Assembly (NCBI GenBank): GCA_034440615.1
Contig: JAOTOM010004789.1
Coordinates: 124,001-188,000 of the forward strand
Direction of reading: 5' to 3'
Origin: Ashinkailepas kermadecensis
Taxonomy: Eukaryota; Arthropoda; Thecostraca; Neolepadidae
Length of the DNA: 64,000 bases
The position numbers were made by a program, and so were the translations under genes. The notes under the pieces were generated by a model that saw nothing but the letters and a program-made list of their open reading frames with translations, was not told the DNA's origin and made no database searches. Below, in pieces: positions 1-11,010 of the stretch (positions are counted from its first letter, which is position 1; each line of letters begins with the position of its first letter).

Positions 1-350
1 GAGGGGGCAGCTCCCCATAAGTTTCCCTGTGGTCGATTGCTCCTATTGTCGCGTATATTTGGACTTGTTCGATAATTCACCTGTGGTGGCTGTGAGGAGG
101 TACCGCTCTCCTTGTTGCCCCGTTTTGACAGTGCTGTTTATGCACCTCCGCTCGGGCACTGCCGGTGGCGTGTGAGGAGGTACTGTCTCTATGTTGTCCT
201 GATTTGACAGTAACGCCTCTGTACCTCCGCTCAGGCACTGCCGGTGGCCTGTTCAGCAAGGCTTCTCGTCGTTTTTCGCTATCGCAGAGTCGTGTCTTCG
301 AGTCGTCCCAGAACAATGGTGAGTTCTGTTCAGCGTCCGGCGACTAGTGT
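1..350. other. No gene recognised
   Basis: Mixed sequence with a short repeated phrase (tgtgaggaggtac at about 91 and 171). The ORFs here are short and resemble nothing I know. Confidence 0.5.
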
Positions 351-970
351 CAGTACCAGCTGGTGGTCTGCTGTAGTAACCAGCTGGTGGTCTGCTGCAG
401 TGGCCAGCTGGTGGTCTGCTGCAGTAACCAGCTAGTGGTCTGCTGCAGTAACCAGCTGTGGTCTGCTGCAGTAAACCAGCTGGGGTCTGCTGCAGTAACC
501 AGCTGTGGTCTGCTGCAGTAAACCAGCTGGGGTCTGCTGCAGTAACTAGCTGGTGGTCTGCTGCAGTACACCAGCTGGGGTCTGCTGCAGTAACCAATTG
601 GTGGTTTGCTGCAATAACCAGCTGGTCTGCTGCAATAACCAGCAGGTCTGCTGCGATATCCAGCTGGTGGTCTGTTGTAGCAACCAGCTGGTCTGGTGTA
701 ATGAGCAGCTAGTGATCTGTTGTAATGAACAGCTGGTAATGCTGCTGTAATGACCAGCTTGTGGTATGTTGTAGTGACCAGCTGGTGGTCTGTTAAAATA
801 ACAAGCTGGTGGTCTGTTGTAATGAGCAGCTGGTGGTCTATTATAATAGCAGCTGGTGGTCTGTTGTATTGAGTAGCTGGTGGTCTGCTGCAATGAGCAG
901 CTGGTGATCTGTTGTGATAACCAGCTGACGGTCTGCTGTAATGAGCAGCTGGTGGTATGGTGTAATGACT
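351..970. repeat. 24-bp minisatellite, about 26 copies
   Basis: Head-to-tail copies of a unit like cagctggtggtctgctgcag plus taac. The first half is homogeneous. The second half drifts (gttgtaatgagcagctgg variants), as expected when the older end of an array decays. The 24-bp period keeps several frames open, so ORFs crossing it are artefacts. Confidence 0.95.
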
Positions 971-1001
971 AGCTACTCCGCAGTGTGATCAGTTACTGTT
1001 A

Positions 1002-1035
1002 TCAACGCGCCCTAAAGCACAAATCCACCACCGCC
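1002..1035 (+). mobile_element. Micro-retroposon, (CCA)n-tail type
   Basis: A 34-bp insert (tcaacgcgccctaaagc, then acaaatccaccaccgcc) lies between direct repeats agttactgtta (991-1001) and agttaccgtta (1036-1046), 10 of 11 matching. It equals the 3' end of the hairpin tail module found throughout the window. The flanking duplication argues for insertion rather than a degraded longer element. Confidence 0.75.
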
Positions 1036-1046
1036 AGTTACCGTTA

Positions 1047-1889
1047 CCTTGTGCTCCCGTTTCCTCCCCGCCCCGCCTCTCCTCACCTCGCTATCCCATA
1101 CCCCAGCGCCACGTCTCCGTGGACTATAATGCCCAAATGATAAGCTTATCCTCTCTCCTCACCCCGCTCCCCCCCCCATCCGCTCCTCCTCCATATTCAC
1201 ACTGCCGTACTGTGCTCCTCCACTATATCGACCACTGGCTTCGATACTCGATATGCATCCACTCAGACGGCTGTGGCTTGAACTTTGTCGATGTCGTCAG
1301 TTCCGAGACCGAGCGCATCGATGCCGCCGATTGGTTGGAAGCTTCGCTTACTATTCTGTGAGTGGCTCCAGCTGCCGCCAAGCGGCGCTGGGACAATAAC
1401 ATGCCAGTACATGCCGGCAATGAATGAATTACATCAAGAATGACGGGTTTATGCCAGGAGCCGATCAACTTGCGTTGTCACTGGCAGCGGTGTCAGCCAT
1501 CTTGTTGATAGGAGATCCACAGCCGCCCCGAAAACGGATGTGGTTACGCGGCGTGTTGCTCGCGGATTCTTAATAGCCGCACGGGCTCAGTATAACCAAG
1601 TCTGGCTGATAAGCCCAAAAACTGAAATAACGAATCAACCAACTATTAGTAGGACTTCTAAAATCCATTGGTAGCCTCATCCATGCACCGGCTGAACATT
1701 TTCCTGGCCTGTCGTCTAGTTGATGCGCTCTTAGACCCTATCTGGCTTTGGCAGGCAGGCCAGTCTCCCTTAGCCTTGCCGCCAGCTCCGCTTTATCTGG
1801 GACCATCACCTTGGCAGCCACTTTCATCTTACGGTCATAGCCTAACCATCCGTTCCGTGGCCAAAATCAAGATCTTGTCCAGGCCCTGC
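1047..1889. other. No gene recognised
   Basis: Unique-looking sequence. A diverged tail of the SINE type (aagcccaaaaactgaaataac) occurs near 1610-1640. No supported coding sequence. Confidence 0.5.
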
Positions 1890-1999
1890 TGAGCTAAATG
1901 ACCAATGCAGTTGATGCGCCCTAAAGCCGAGGTTCTGCTGATGGGCGCTAAATGACCCTTTAGTCGGCGCGCCCTTAAACCCAAATAATCAATCAAACC
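1890..1999 (+). mobile_element. Two adjacent hairpin-tail retroposon copies
   Basis: Copy one at about 1890-1926 (ctaaatgaccaatgcag, then ttgatgcgccctaaag) has lost its 5' stem arm. Copy two at 1942-1999 has gggcgc pairing with gcgccc around a loop containing atgacc and agtcg, followed by ttaaacccaaataatcaatc. I saw no clear target-site duplication for the pair. Confidence 0.7.
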
Positions 2000-2344
2000 A
2001 GGCTTTGCTACAAGTCACATCGGAAGCATCCAGTCACTCAAGGATGGTCCCAAAATTTGCCACCATAATTGACGCGTTCATTGCATATCATACACATGCA
2101 AGGTAGTGTAAGCAAATCAATATAATTAATGCTGGAAGAGTTCAAACCCAGTACTTACGTTAGTCGACAACTGGGAAGCGTTTAGCTCTTGCTGGTGGAG
2201 ATTGAATAGCTCGCATAGCTCATTTCTGCCATGAGCAACCTATTACGTTTGTGACCTCAGCAGATTAGGCAATGTTCTCCCGTTTACAAAATAATTATTC
2301 ATATTTATATAGTTGCCGGGCGTAAGGATCACTTGCCATACGTA
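2000..2344. other. No gene recognised
   Basis: AT-richer unique sequence upstream of the 134-bp tandem array. Nothing recognisable. Confidence 0.5.
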
Positions 2345-3470
2345 CGCCCTGTTTATGAACGCCCCTCTTAGCTTTTATGCTCATAATGATCAGTGCATCG
2401 AGTACTACTTGTGAACCAATTTTGAAGGGAATCTGAAGAATCCGAGCTCTCAAGGGCTCTGACTTTTGACCTTGAATATCTCAGCTGTTTATGAACGTCC
2501 CGCTTAGCTTTTATGCTCATGATGATCAGTGCATCGAGTACTACCCGTGTACCAATTTTGAAGAAAATCCGATGAGTGATCTCGATGACCTTTGACATTT
2601 GACCCCGAATATCTTCGTAGTGTTTTGTAATACCGCTTCTTGATTATGTTCATGATAATCAGGGTACCGAGCTCTATCAGTATGCTCGTTTTCACGATGT
2701 TCCACCGGTAATAATCGAATATCAATCTAGCTTGACGTGCAGATTGATATTCGTTTCATGCTTATTTATAATCGCTGCATATTCGCACCGGGAGAAGTTT
2801 TGACCCGAATAATCCAGCTGTTTATGAACGCCCCGCTTAGCTTTTATGCTCATGATGATCAGTGCATCGAGTACTACAAGTGTACGAATTTTCTAGGAAT
2901 TATGAGGGTCCGATCACAATGACCACGACATTTGACCTGGAATATCTCAGCTGTTTATGAACGACCCTCTAAGCTTTTATACTCGTAATGATCAGCGCAT
3001 CGAGTACTATCAGTGTGCCAATTTTGAAGGGAGTCTGAAGATTCCGACCTCAAGGACCTTGACCTTTGACCTTGAATACCTCAGCTGTTTATGAACGCCC
3101 CTCTTAACTTTTATGCTCATGATAATCGGTACATCGATTACTACCACTGTACCAATTTTTAATGGAATCCGACGAGTCCGACCTCAAGGACTCTGACCTT
3201 TGACCTTGAATATCTCAGCTGTTTATGAACAGCAGTTTATGTCTATATATTAGCTTTTATGCTCATGATGATCAGTGCATCGAGTACTACCAGTGTACCA
3301 ATTTTGAAGGGAATCTGAAGAGTCCGACCTCGATAACCCTGACTTTTGACATTGAATATCTCAGCTGTTCATTTACGCCCCTCTTAGCTTTTATTCTCAT
3401 GATGGTCACTGCGGCGAGTTCTACCCGTGCACCAATTTTGAAGGGAATCGGAAGAGTCAGCCCTTCCAGC
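2345..3470. repeat. About 134-bp tandem repeat, 8 diverged copies
   Basis: Copies begin near 2349, 2484, 2614, 2816, 2951, 3084, 3216 and 3364. Each carries cagctgtttatgaacg, then cttttatgctcatgatgat, cagtgcatcgagtacta, accaattttgaaggga and tgacctttgaccttgaat. Around 2725-2815 the register is interrupted by foreign sequence with a 13-bp inverted repeat. Confidence 0.9.
2716..2753. repeat. 13-bp perfect inverted repeat
   Basis: Arms cgaatatcaatct (2716-2728) and agattgatattcg (2741-2753) flank a 12-base spacer. It lies in the stretch that interrupts the 134-bp array, so it may mark a small insertion or rearrangement joint. Confidence 0.8.
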
Positions 3471-4555
3471 GAATATCAAACTCAATGTCAATATGAATTT
3501 GTCGCTAATTTGACGAACGTTGATTGGATTCCCCCAAAAATATCATCACAGATGGAGACTGCCAAACAATTATGTTGTTGCCAACCTGAAGTTTGAATCC
3601 ATTCTTTCCATTCATCACCATAGGCGTAATTAGCTGTCAGGAAGTTGGAAATGTGATGTCACGTCACAGGCTTCCCCTTGTCACGAAGCACGGCTTCGCC
3701 TGCCAACATTTGACTGGAGAGGGGGCGTTGCTATGACACCAAATTGGGCCAAGTTCCAGCCTTCCGAGCGCCGTCATCCCCTTCAGAGCGCTTATGTTCA
3801 CTGGAATCGCTGCCGGCACTGTGCAGACCGCGTGATCAAGGTCGTGCGATGTCCTGCACCGTGACAGCCCTCGGTCACGTTTTGGGGATGGGGTTGGATC
3901 GCCGTAATGCATACAAGTAGCCATTGGCGGGTCTAGTGCGGACTGAGGGCATGCGCCCTCCCATGGAGATGTGGCACCCCCGGACTGGGGAAAAGTCGCC
4001 CCAATAGTGCGTTGGAGTGTACCCACCCCCTGCTCAACGAATTTGTCAGCCGATGGCGCCCCTCTCGGTTGAAAAGGCGCCCCCTGCAGAACGCTCTAGT
4101 GAGCCTCCACCTGCCTCAAAATCCGAGCCGCCGCTCCAGAGAATTGGCGTCCATCCAAACAAGTGCTCCGGTTAATATGTTTGCATCCGCGCCTGCAAGA
4201 GCACATCACGCGGCTGGCTGAGATGTGCACTGGGAGACTGCCAGCTATCAAAGTCATATCTCTTGGCGCATACTGAGCAGATAACAGCGTGTTAGAGCTC
4301 ATGCACCGAGCTCTGGTACGATCGCCGGCTGACGGCAGAAGTTTTACTTGTAACGGTCTTTCTCAGACAACTAAACGCGCACTTGACACGGTGTACACTG
4401 TACAGCGCTGCACTCCATGCTGCTACTGGCGCGTTCCGAACCTCACCAACTGACAGCGCCCTTGTCGAGACTAACGAGCCTCCTTTGTCACTTGGAGTGA
4501 AATGCTGGGAGTAGGATGTTCCTGGAAGTGGGCGCAATGCCCCAGACACTGAACG
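3471..4555. other. No gene recognised
   Basis: No supported coding sequence. A phrase at about 3961-3995 (catggagatgtggcacccc, then cggactgggg) recurs near 24063-24092, so part of this stretch belongs to a dispersed repeat I cannot classify. Confidence 0.5.
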
Positions 4556-4562
4556 CATACCC

Positions 4563-4733
4563 AGTGGCGCAGCCAGGATTTTCTTGAGGGGGCGACCAAT
4601 AAAATAATTCACGAAAGAAAATTGCTTCGGCGCGCTTCGCGAGCCGATTTTTGTTTTGAGTGGTGAAAATCTCAAAATTTATAGTTTCATCTGGTGCGTT
4701 TTTGGTTGTTAGGTGTTAGCCTTGGCTGCGCCT
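4563..4733. mobile_element. hAT-like MITE (171 bp)
   Basis: Left end agtggcgcagccagg and right end ccttggctgcgcct are imperfect terminal inverted repeats. Flanking direct repeats cataccc occur at 4556-4562 and 4734-4740. The termini and a 7-8 bp target duplication fit a non-autonomous hAT-type element. No ORF inside. Confidence 0.65.
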
Positions 4734-5261
4734 CATACCCTTGGGTACATACATACACTCATACCCTTGCGTACATACCCTTGGGTATTACCGGCGTTAC
4801 CTCCATTGCGGTCGAAGATAACAAGCTATCACTGCTCTTTAGCTTAGCCACTGCCAATTGTCTTCACAAATGCAGAATAGCCAAGCTACACAGCACAGCT
4901 CGGTGTTCCAGCCACGCGGCCAGCACACCATTTTCATCATCGTTCATCATCGTTGACATTTTCCGGCCTATTGAGCAGAATCTGCATATCAGGGATTGCA
5001 TTAAATGTAACATAATGATAGCAGGCCTATCTGTGCTGATGGATTGCAGCTCAGTAGTGGTGTATGCTGTGCCTTTGTATGGCCGTCCCAAAAATGCCTG
5101 GTCATCTTGCCTAATAATTATGCCTGGTCAGTTTTGCCTCATGATGGGGAGCTTTAGTTGAAAAATCTGCTTGGTGGGGGGTGCACTTTTCCAGTTAGAG
5201 GGACGTCACTTTTCCATGGGGGGGGGGCATTCCCAGTGCCTTCTATATCCGCCCGTGTATT
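4734..5261. other. No gene recognised; short CATACCC(TT) repeats
   Basis: A few copies of catacccttgggtacatac follow the MITE (4734-4790). The rest is unique-looking, with a poly-G run near 5219. No coding sequence supported. Confidence 0.5.
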
Positions 5262-5715
5262 GGTAACCAACTGTGACATCGCTACTGATGTGTAAGCATG
5301 TGGAGTTTATGTTGGTGACAATTGTGGCATTGCTCCTGATATTCAAGCCGGTGCGGTTTATGTTGGTGATTACTGTGGCATCGCTTCTGATATGTTAGCT
5401 AGTGTAGTTCATGTTGGTGACACCTATAGCATCGCTTCTGATATGTTAGCTAGTGTAGTTCATGTTGGTGACACCTATAGCATCGCTCCTGAATGTAAGC
5501 TAGTGTAGTTCATGTTGGTGACAATTGTGGCATTGCTCCTGATATTCAAGCCGGTGCGGTTTATGCTAGTGACAACTGTGGCATTGCTCCTGACGTGAAC
5601 TAGTGCAGTTTATGCTAGTGACAACTGTGGCATTGCTCCTGACGTGAACTGGTGTAGTTTATGATGGTGACAACTGTGGCATCGCTCTCGATGTGTAAGC
5701 TAGTGTAGTTTGTAT
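5262..5715. repeat. 49-53 bp minisatellite, about 9 copies
   Basis: Units contain gtgacaactgtggcat, cgctcctgatgtgtaagc and tagtgtagtttatgttg. An inverted single copy lies at 6469-6530, so the interval between has foldback geometry. Confidence 0.9.
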
Positions 5716-5907
5716 GTGGATGGCCTGGCTGGCATCGACGCTGATGACATTGCTGCGACACGGGCTGCATATGGTGGACGTAAAATTCGTCTGGCTCTTC
5801 CCCTGGGAGACTTCAGCCAATCGATCTTGTCTTTTGTGCGTAAAAAGCGACAACATGCCTAGAACTTGGACACTTAGCAAGCTAAAGCTTGCCAAGCCAT
5901 CACTTAG

Positions 5908-6110
5908 GTGGTGGCAGTCTCCTGCGAAACGGCGACTGGAGAGGTTATTCTGTGTCGTCTCGACAGGGATGGCCGATCAGCAGCACATGGTCACTTTTTA
6001 ACAGGAAGCGACTGCCCTCTGCACACGCTGTCTCACCCCACGTACAGTGCGACACGGACAGGTTGGCTGCCCTGCGCTGGAACACCCGTTCATGAAATAT
6101 ATATTGGCCC
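5908..6110 (+). pseudogene. LINE ORF2 C-terminal remnant (jockey/I-like)
   Basis: The plus strand reads EVILCRLDRDGRSAAHG then HFLTGSDCPL. After a frameshift near 6020-6030 it reads CTRCLTPRTVRH and CPALEHP. The order (R-L-x, G-H/H-G, L-L-x-G, P-L-C-x-x-C, T-V-R-H, C-P) is what I know from the C-terminal end of jockey/I-group LINE ORF2 proteins. It has stop codons and frameshifts and is non-functional. Assignment is by motif only, without alignment. Confidence 0.55.
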
Positions 6111-6468
6111 GACGTACTGCCGCGTGGAATGCTGGCGGATGCCTCCAAGATCATTGCATCTGGAGATGACTGTATATTTCTTCCGCAAGTGAGTTTTGAC
6201 GTCGTCTGTCGCGCCTCGTCAGCACTCGGACTGAGCTGGAACGTTGATGTCTCTGGCGCAGATGGATGCTTGCCAAGTTTTTTGGGTGGCCAAGTTGGAT
6301 TTTGTGTCCATTCTTTTCATGCATCAGCATTGGCGTAACGCCAAGTATGTAAATTATTGGTGTTGTATTGGCAGCACTAGAAGTACACAAGGTTCTACCC
6401 ATGATCTCAGATATCAGGTGAAGACAGTTCGTGTTATGAGCTCGCAGTGACCATACATTTTGCGTACA

Positions 6469-6530
6469 TTACACTAGCTTACTTATCAGGAGCGATGCCA
6501 TAGTTGTCACCAACATAAACTACACTGGCC
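6469..6530 (-). repeat. Inverted copy of the 5262-5715 unit
   Basis: Reads acactagcttac, atcaggagcgatgcca and gttgtcaccaacataaacta, the reverse complement of one unit of the upstream array. Together they bracket the LINE remnant at 5908-6110. Confidence 0.85.
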
Positions 6531-6531
6531 C

Positions 6532-6975
6532 ATTTCACGACAAATCGACGAAAGCATAACACCCAATATTTTATATTTTGATGAGAGGTTGGCTGTTAGG
6601 GTGATGAGAGGCCATTTTTAAAAAGATCAGGTCAACAGTGAAGCCTCGAGAATTTTCGAGATGTCACCTAAGAAAGGCGTCTTTTGAGGTCCTTAACACA
6701 ATGAAGAACAACCCGAACTGTGCGGAAGTAGATATCGGTGAACTCACAATAATCCTCTGCATCTTTTTTTGTATTTCGGAATTTTCGTTTGTCGACTATT
6801 TGAAATCGTGACATCGTAATCTAAGGTCGTGTGACCTTGGCAGTCGACGCGCCCCTAAACTCCAATTCATCATCATAAGGTCACGTGACGTAATTTAGCT
6901 TACGGGACAGTGACAACCCGATTTGAAAAGTGCAGAAATGAAATTCGATATCCTGTCTTTCGAAGTAAAACAGTC
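6532..6975 (-). repeat. Dispersed 440-bp repeat, copy A (inverted)
   Basis: The reverse complement matches the copies at about 19975-20425 and 20670-21112. Shared landmarks are cttcgaaaga, gatatcgaa, tttcatttctgca, ggtcac-rich sequence, gatgcag, tgacatctc, gttgacctgat and aatgggcca at the end. Copy A carries a 40-bp micro-retroposon (6836-6875) absent from the other copies. Confidence 0.8.
6836..6875 (+). mobile_element. Micro-retroposon with (CAT)n tail
   Basis: Insert cttggcagtcgacgcgccc, then ctaaactccaattcatcatca, lies between taaggtcgtgtgac (6822-6835) and taaggtcacgtgac (6876-6889). The same dispersed repeat at about 20770-20800 has an uninterrupted caat/ggtcac junction here, which serves as a paralogous empty site. 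Confidence 0.8.
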
Positions 6976-7007
6976 TTCAGTGCGGTTCGATGGGGTCCGC
7001 TTGTCGG

Positions 7008-7168
7008 TGGTGGTTATTAGTTTTACGACACTTCGACCGTTGAGTCATGTAGCGTCGCCGATCTCCCACGCCGATTGGTCGCGGGCGAAGAGTATCGACA
7101 GGTGAGACTCGAACCCACAATCTTTCGATTGTGAGACGGGCAACTTACCCCTAGACTACTCGTACCCC
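7008..7168 (-). mobile_element. tRNA-Val-like SINE, full length (161 bp)
   Basis: On the minus strand it starts ggggtacgagtagtctagggg (A-box-like), then ctcacaatcg and gggttcgagtctcacc (B-box-like). A body follows with cccgcgaccaatcggcgtg and a tail cgacgc...gtgtcgtaaaac. Exact 15-bp target-site duplications gggtccgcttgtcgg occur at 6993-7007 and 7169-7183. It is not a functional tRNA gene: there is no paired acceptor stem and the sequence continues into the SINE body. Confidence 0.92.
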
Positions 7169-7366
7169 GGGTCCGCTTGTCGGGCGGAGGGCGCAGACTG
7201 CTCCGCTCCCCGTGGTGCGCCGGTCGCGTCACTCCGCCTGCCCGCTCTCTGTGTTGGTCTTCGCGCACGTCAGCACGCAGCCGTCCGTCTGCCGCGGAAT
7301 GGGGTCACCCGCCACTTGTGCCGGTGGCGGGTGCATCCAATATCCAATCCAATAGCCAACCACCAC

Positions 7367-7527
7367 TGGCGGTGGCTATTGGATCCTACGACTCGTCGAC
7401 TGTTTTGCTTCATGTGGCGTCCTCAATCTCACACGCGGATTGGTCGCGGGCGAAGGGCAGCGACAGGTGGGACTCGAACCCACAGCCTTGCGGTCGGGCA
7501 ACGGGCACCTTACCCGTAGATTTCTCG
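7367..7527 (-). mobile_element. tRNA-derived SINE, diverged copy
   Basis: The minus strand shows gggtaaggtgcccgttg, a B-box ggttcgagtcccacc, the body cgcccgcgaccaatc and a tail with agtcgacgagtcgta. A possible 7-bp duplication ccaccac flanks it (7360-7366 and 7528-7534). The tail end also forms ccaatagcca/tggctattgg arms with the flank at 7349-7382. Confidence 0.8.
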
Positions 7528-7534
7528 CCACCAC

Positions 7535-7984
7535 ATGTGTCGGTCACAGCGCACACATGCGCCTGCGGTGTAGTCTGAACCACCGCACACCCGCTGCGGT
7601 TCACAGCTCCCGGGGGGCGGGGTACACGGCTGTGTCCTCGCGGTGGGTCGCGGCCGCGTTATTTGCACAGGGGACGCCGTTCGGGTGCTGGGGAGGCTGT
7701 GGGCACCGCCGCGGTAGGGTTGGAAACACGGCCTCGTTCTGGGCGCTTCTCATCTGGAGCTTTGTGCTCCCCAGGAAATCATCCACTTCTTTCGCCAAGC
7801 TTTGAGAGGGGTTGTTTGGAAAAGATTGTGAGCTCACTGCTGTTTGATAAGCATGCCAGAATCTGACTGGAATGTGCAAAAGGTACTTTTGATGTAAAAA
7901 TACGCCGATATATATCTCTGGCCTTGGATGCTTTTCTTTGCAAACTTCTCTCTAAATGCAGGATTCTGAAATGTCAATTCAAAC
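7535..7984. other. No gene recognised
   Basis: GC-rich unique sequence leading into the 76-bp array. No coding support. Confidence 0.5.
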
Positions 7985-8925
7985 CTGGTGACACGTCCGC
8001 CCGCCGCGACCTGGCCGGGTGGTGCCGGCGTTGTCCGCCGGGCGTCATGGTGAACCAGACCTGGTGACACGTCCGCCCGCCGCGACCTGGCCGCGTGGTG
8101 CCGGCGTTGTCCGCCGGGCGTCATGGTGAACCAGACCTGGTGACACGTCCGCCCGCCGCGACCTGGCCGGTGGTGCCGGTTTCACGGTATTGAACAACCT
8201 GTAAGTCCCCGGGACCTGGCCGGTGGTGCCGGTTGTCCGCCGGGCGTCATGGTGAACCAGACCTGTGACACGTCCGCCCGCCGCGACCTGGCCGGTGGTG
8301 CCGGCGTTGTCCACCGGGCGTCATGGTGAACCAGACCTGGTGACACGTCCGCCCGCCGCGACCTGGCCGGTGTGCCGGCGTTGGCCGCCGGGCGTCATGT
8401 GAACCAGACCTGGTGACACGTCCGCCCGCCGCGACCTGGCCGCGTGGTGCCGGCGTTGTCCGCCGGGCGTCATGGTGAACCAGACCTGGTGACACGTCCG
8501 CCCGCCGCGACCTGGCCGGGTGGTGCCGGCGTTGTCCGCCGGGCGTCATGGTGAACCAGACCTGGTGACACGTCCGCCCGCCGCGACCTGGCCGCGTGTC
8601 CGGCGTTGTCCGCCGGGCGTCATTGAAAGACCTGTAAATCCGGCCGCCGCGAGCTGGCCGCGTGGTGCCGGCGTTGTCCACCGGGCGTCATGGTGAACCA
8701 GACCTGGTGACACGCCCGCCCGCCGCGAGCTGGCCGCGTGGTGCCGGCGTTGTCCACCGGGCGTCATGGTGAACCAGACCTGGTGACACGTCCGCCCGCC
8801 GCGACCTGGCCGCGTGGTGCCGGCGTTGTCCGCCGGGCGTCATGGTGAACCAGACCTGGTGACACGTCCGCCCGCCGCGACCTGGCCGCGTGGTGCCGGC
8901 TTTGTCCGCCGGGCGTCATGGTAGG
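7985..8925. repeat. 76-bp GC-rich minisatellite, about 12 copies
   Basis: Unit gtgacacgtccgcccgccgc, gacctggccgcgtggtgccg, gcgttgtccgccgggcgtca, tggtgaaccagacctg. Several copies have small deletions and one (about 8180-8230) is partly replaced. The minus-strand ORFs across it are repeat artefacts. Confidence 0.95.
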
Positions 8926-9671
8926 CCCTGACGCGAGCTGTGTTGACGACCTGTTTGACACTGGCTTTCCGGTGGGCGCACTGCACCGGGCAGGGCCGGC
9001 ACTTGTTCCGCCGAAGGTACGACGTCCCGCCTCTCCCGGCCAACGTCGGCACTGGTCTGCTTGGTTGGACACCTGCGGCGCTGTGGGTCGCGGGGACCGC
9101 GGCCCGGCGGTGCCTGGCCGCGTTCCGGCACCCATACACTGGCGCACCGTCCGCTGGGAGATCCTCGCCCGTGGTTGGTGCGGCGCACTGGCTGCTCGCC
9201 GTACGTGACCTAGGACATGAGTTGCGGCGCCGACTCCATCTGACGATCGGGCCTTGCGGGCGCCGAAGGTTCGGCTGCCTTACGTCCTCCCGGCATGCTG
9301 GGGCCAGCGATGAGTGTGGGTCGCGTGCACCTTGGCCTCCTACGCGGGCCCCCAGAGCAGCGAGTGCTTTCCAGTGGATGGTCATTTCGTTCAGTCCAGC
9401 ACCCTCTGCCGGTGAGGCCGAACGAAACGGCCTCGGCGGGCGGCCGTTTGTTTGGCCCAATCTCAGTGGAGATTGGCATCCAGAAGACGCGGCCGTTTGG
9501 AGCAGCCGAGCGGCAGAAGCTGCCTGCCACGGGCACCGCCACCGCCACCTGCCCCGTCCGTGCTCTGACGCTGTGCCGCGCGAAGCGAGGTCGACTGCTC
9601 CGTCTCCCGGGCTGCCGCTGTTCGTATTGACCTCGGGCGCGCCGCTCTCCCGACGGGACTGCGGGCTGCAC
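8926..9671. other. GC-rich stretch with overlapping open frames; no gene supported
   Basis: Frames of 165-281 codons stay open on both strands. The composition is very GC-rich (few stop codons by chance), the translations are rich in R, G, P and A, and I recognise no domain. Repeats lie on both sides. I treat these as chance ORFs. A decayed element cannot be excluded. Confidence 0.5.
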
Positions 9672-9993
9672 TGAGCCGGGGCCACTGGGCCGGGGCCACA
9701 CTGTCACGGAGCAGCCGTGTGTTCACATCTGGGCCGGGGCTTCCCCCACTGGGCCGGGGCCACACTGTCACGGAGCAGCCGTGTGTTCACATCTGGGCCG
9801 GGGCTTCCCCCACTGGGCCGGGGCCACACTGTCACGGAGCAGCCGTGTGTTCACATCTGGGCCGGGGCTTCCCCCACTGGGCCGGGGCCACACTGTCACG
9901 GAGCAGCCGTGTGTTCACATCTGGGCCGGGGCGTCCCCCACTGGGCCGGGGCCACACTGTCACGGAGCAGCCGTGTGTTCACATCTGGGCCGG
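9672..9993. repeat. 64-bp minisatellite, 5 copies
   Basis: The unit includes actgggccggggccacac, tgtcacggagcagccgtg and tgttcacatctgggccgggg. Copies are spaced exactly 64 bp (for example gttcacatct at 9721, 9785 and 9849) and are nearly identical, so the expansion is young. Confidence 0.95.
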
Positions 9994-10180
9994 CTACGGG
10001 CTGGACGAGGGTGCGGGATTACACCGCCAGTCTGTTTACGCGTTGTGTGCGCTTGGCTTAGGGCCGGGGGGGTACGGCCGAGGTGTCGTCAACCTTGTGT
10101 ACACGCACGGGCGCGTGTGGCCAGTGACTGACCAAAGGAGAACTGCAGCACGAGCTGCAGTCGCCGCTGACCGTTGGTTC

Positions 10181-11010
10181 TCCAGAGACGTACGCCGGTT
10201 CAGCCCGGCTGACTGCTGGCCCTCCACAGACGTACGCCGATTCAGCCCGGCTGACTGCTGGCCCTCCACAGACGTACGCCGGTTCAGCCCGGCTGACTGC
10301 TGGCCCTCCACAGACGTACGCCGGTTCAGCCCGGCTGACTGCTGGCCCTCCACAGACGTACGCCGATTCAGCCCGGCTGACTGCTGGCCCTCCACAGACG
10401 TACGCCAGTTCAGCCCGGCTGACTGCTGGCCCTCCACAGACGTACGCCGGTTCAGCCCGGCTGACTGCTGGCCCTCCACAGACGTACGCCGGTTCAGCCC
10501 GGCTGACTGCTGGCCCTCCACAGACGTACGCCGGTTCAGCCCGGCTGACTGCTGGCCCTCCACAGACGTACGCCGGTTCAGCCCGGCTGACTGCTGGCCC
10601 TCCACAGACGTACGCCGGTTCAGCCCGGCTGACTGCTGGCCCTCCACAGGCGTACGCCGGTTCAGCCCGGCTGACTGCTGGCCCTCCACAGACGTACGCC
10701 CGTTCAGCCCGGCTGACTGCTGGCCCTCCACAGACGTACGCCGGTTCAGCCCGGCTGACTGCTGGCCCTCCACAGACGTACGCCAGTTCAGCCCGGCTGA
10801 CTGCTGGCCCTCCACAGACGTACGCCGGTTCAGCCCGGCTGACTGCTGGCCCTCCACAGACGTACGCCAGTTCAGCCCGGCTGACTGCTGGCCCTCCACA
10901 GACGTACGCCGGTTCAGCCCGGCTGACTGCTGGCCCTCCACAGACGTACGCCGGTTCAGCCCGGCTGACTGCTGGCCCTCCACAGACGTACGCCGGTTCA
11001 GCCCGGCCGG
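10181..11010. repeat. 42-bp minisatellite, about 20 copies
   Basis: Unit gacgtacgccggttcagccc, ggctgactgctggccctcca, ca. Single-base variants are scattered (cgattc, cagttc, cgttc). Because 42 is divisible by three, the array is open in several frames on both strands and yields spurious 14-residue repeat proteins of 330-488 residues. Confidence 0.97.

Noticed and set aside
5160..5263. Second end of a larger element paired with 4563 (ccgcccgtg near 5250)
   Set aside because: The flanks tattggta and cgcatacc do not match. The 4563-4733 boundaries with cataccc duplications fit better.
8840..9685. 281-codon minus-strand and 244-codon plus-strand ORFs
   Set aside because: Very GC-rich sequence with few stops by chance. 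Translations on both strands are R/G/P/A-rich with no recognisable domain.
10181..11010. CRISPR-like regular array
   Set aside because: Head-to-tail units without unique spacers, in a spliced metazoan gene region. It is a minisatellite; the same holds for the other arrays.
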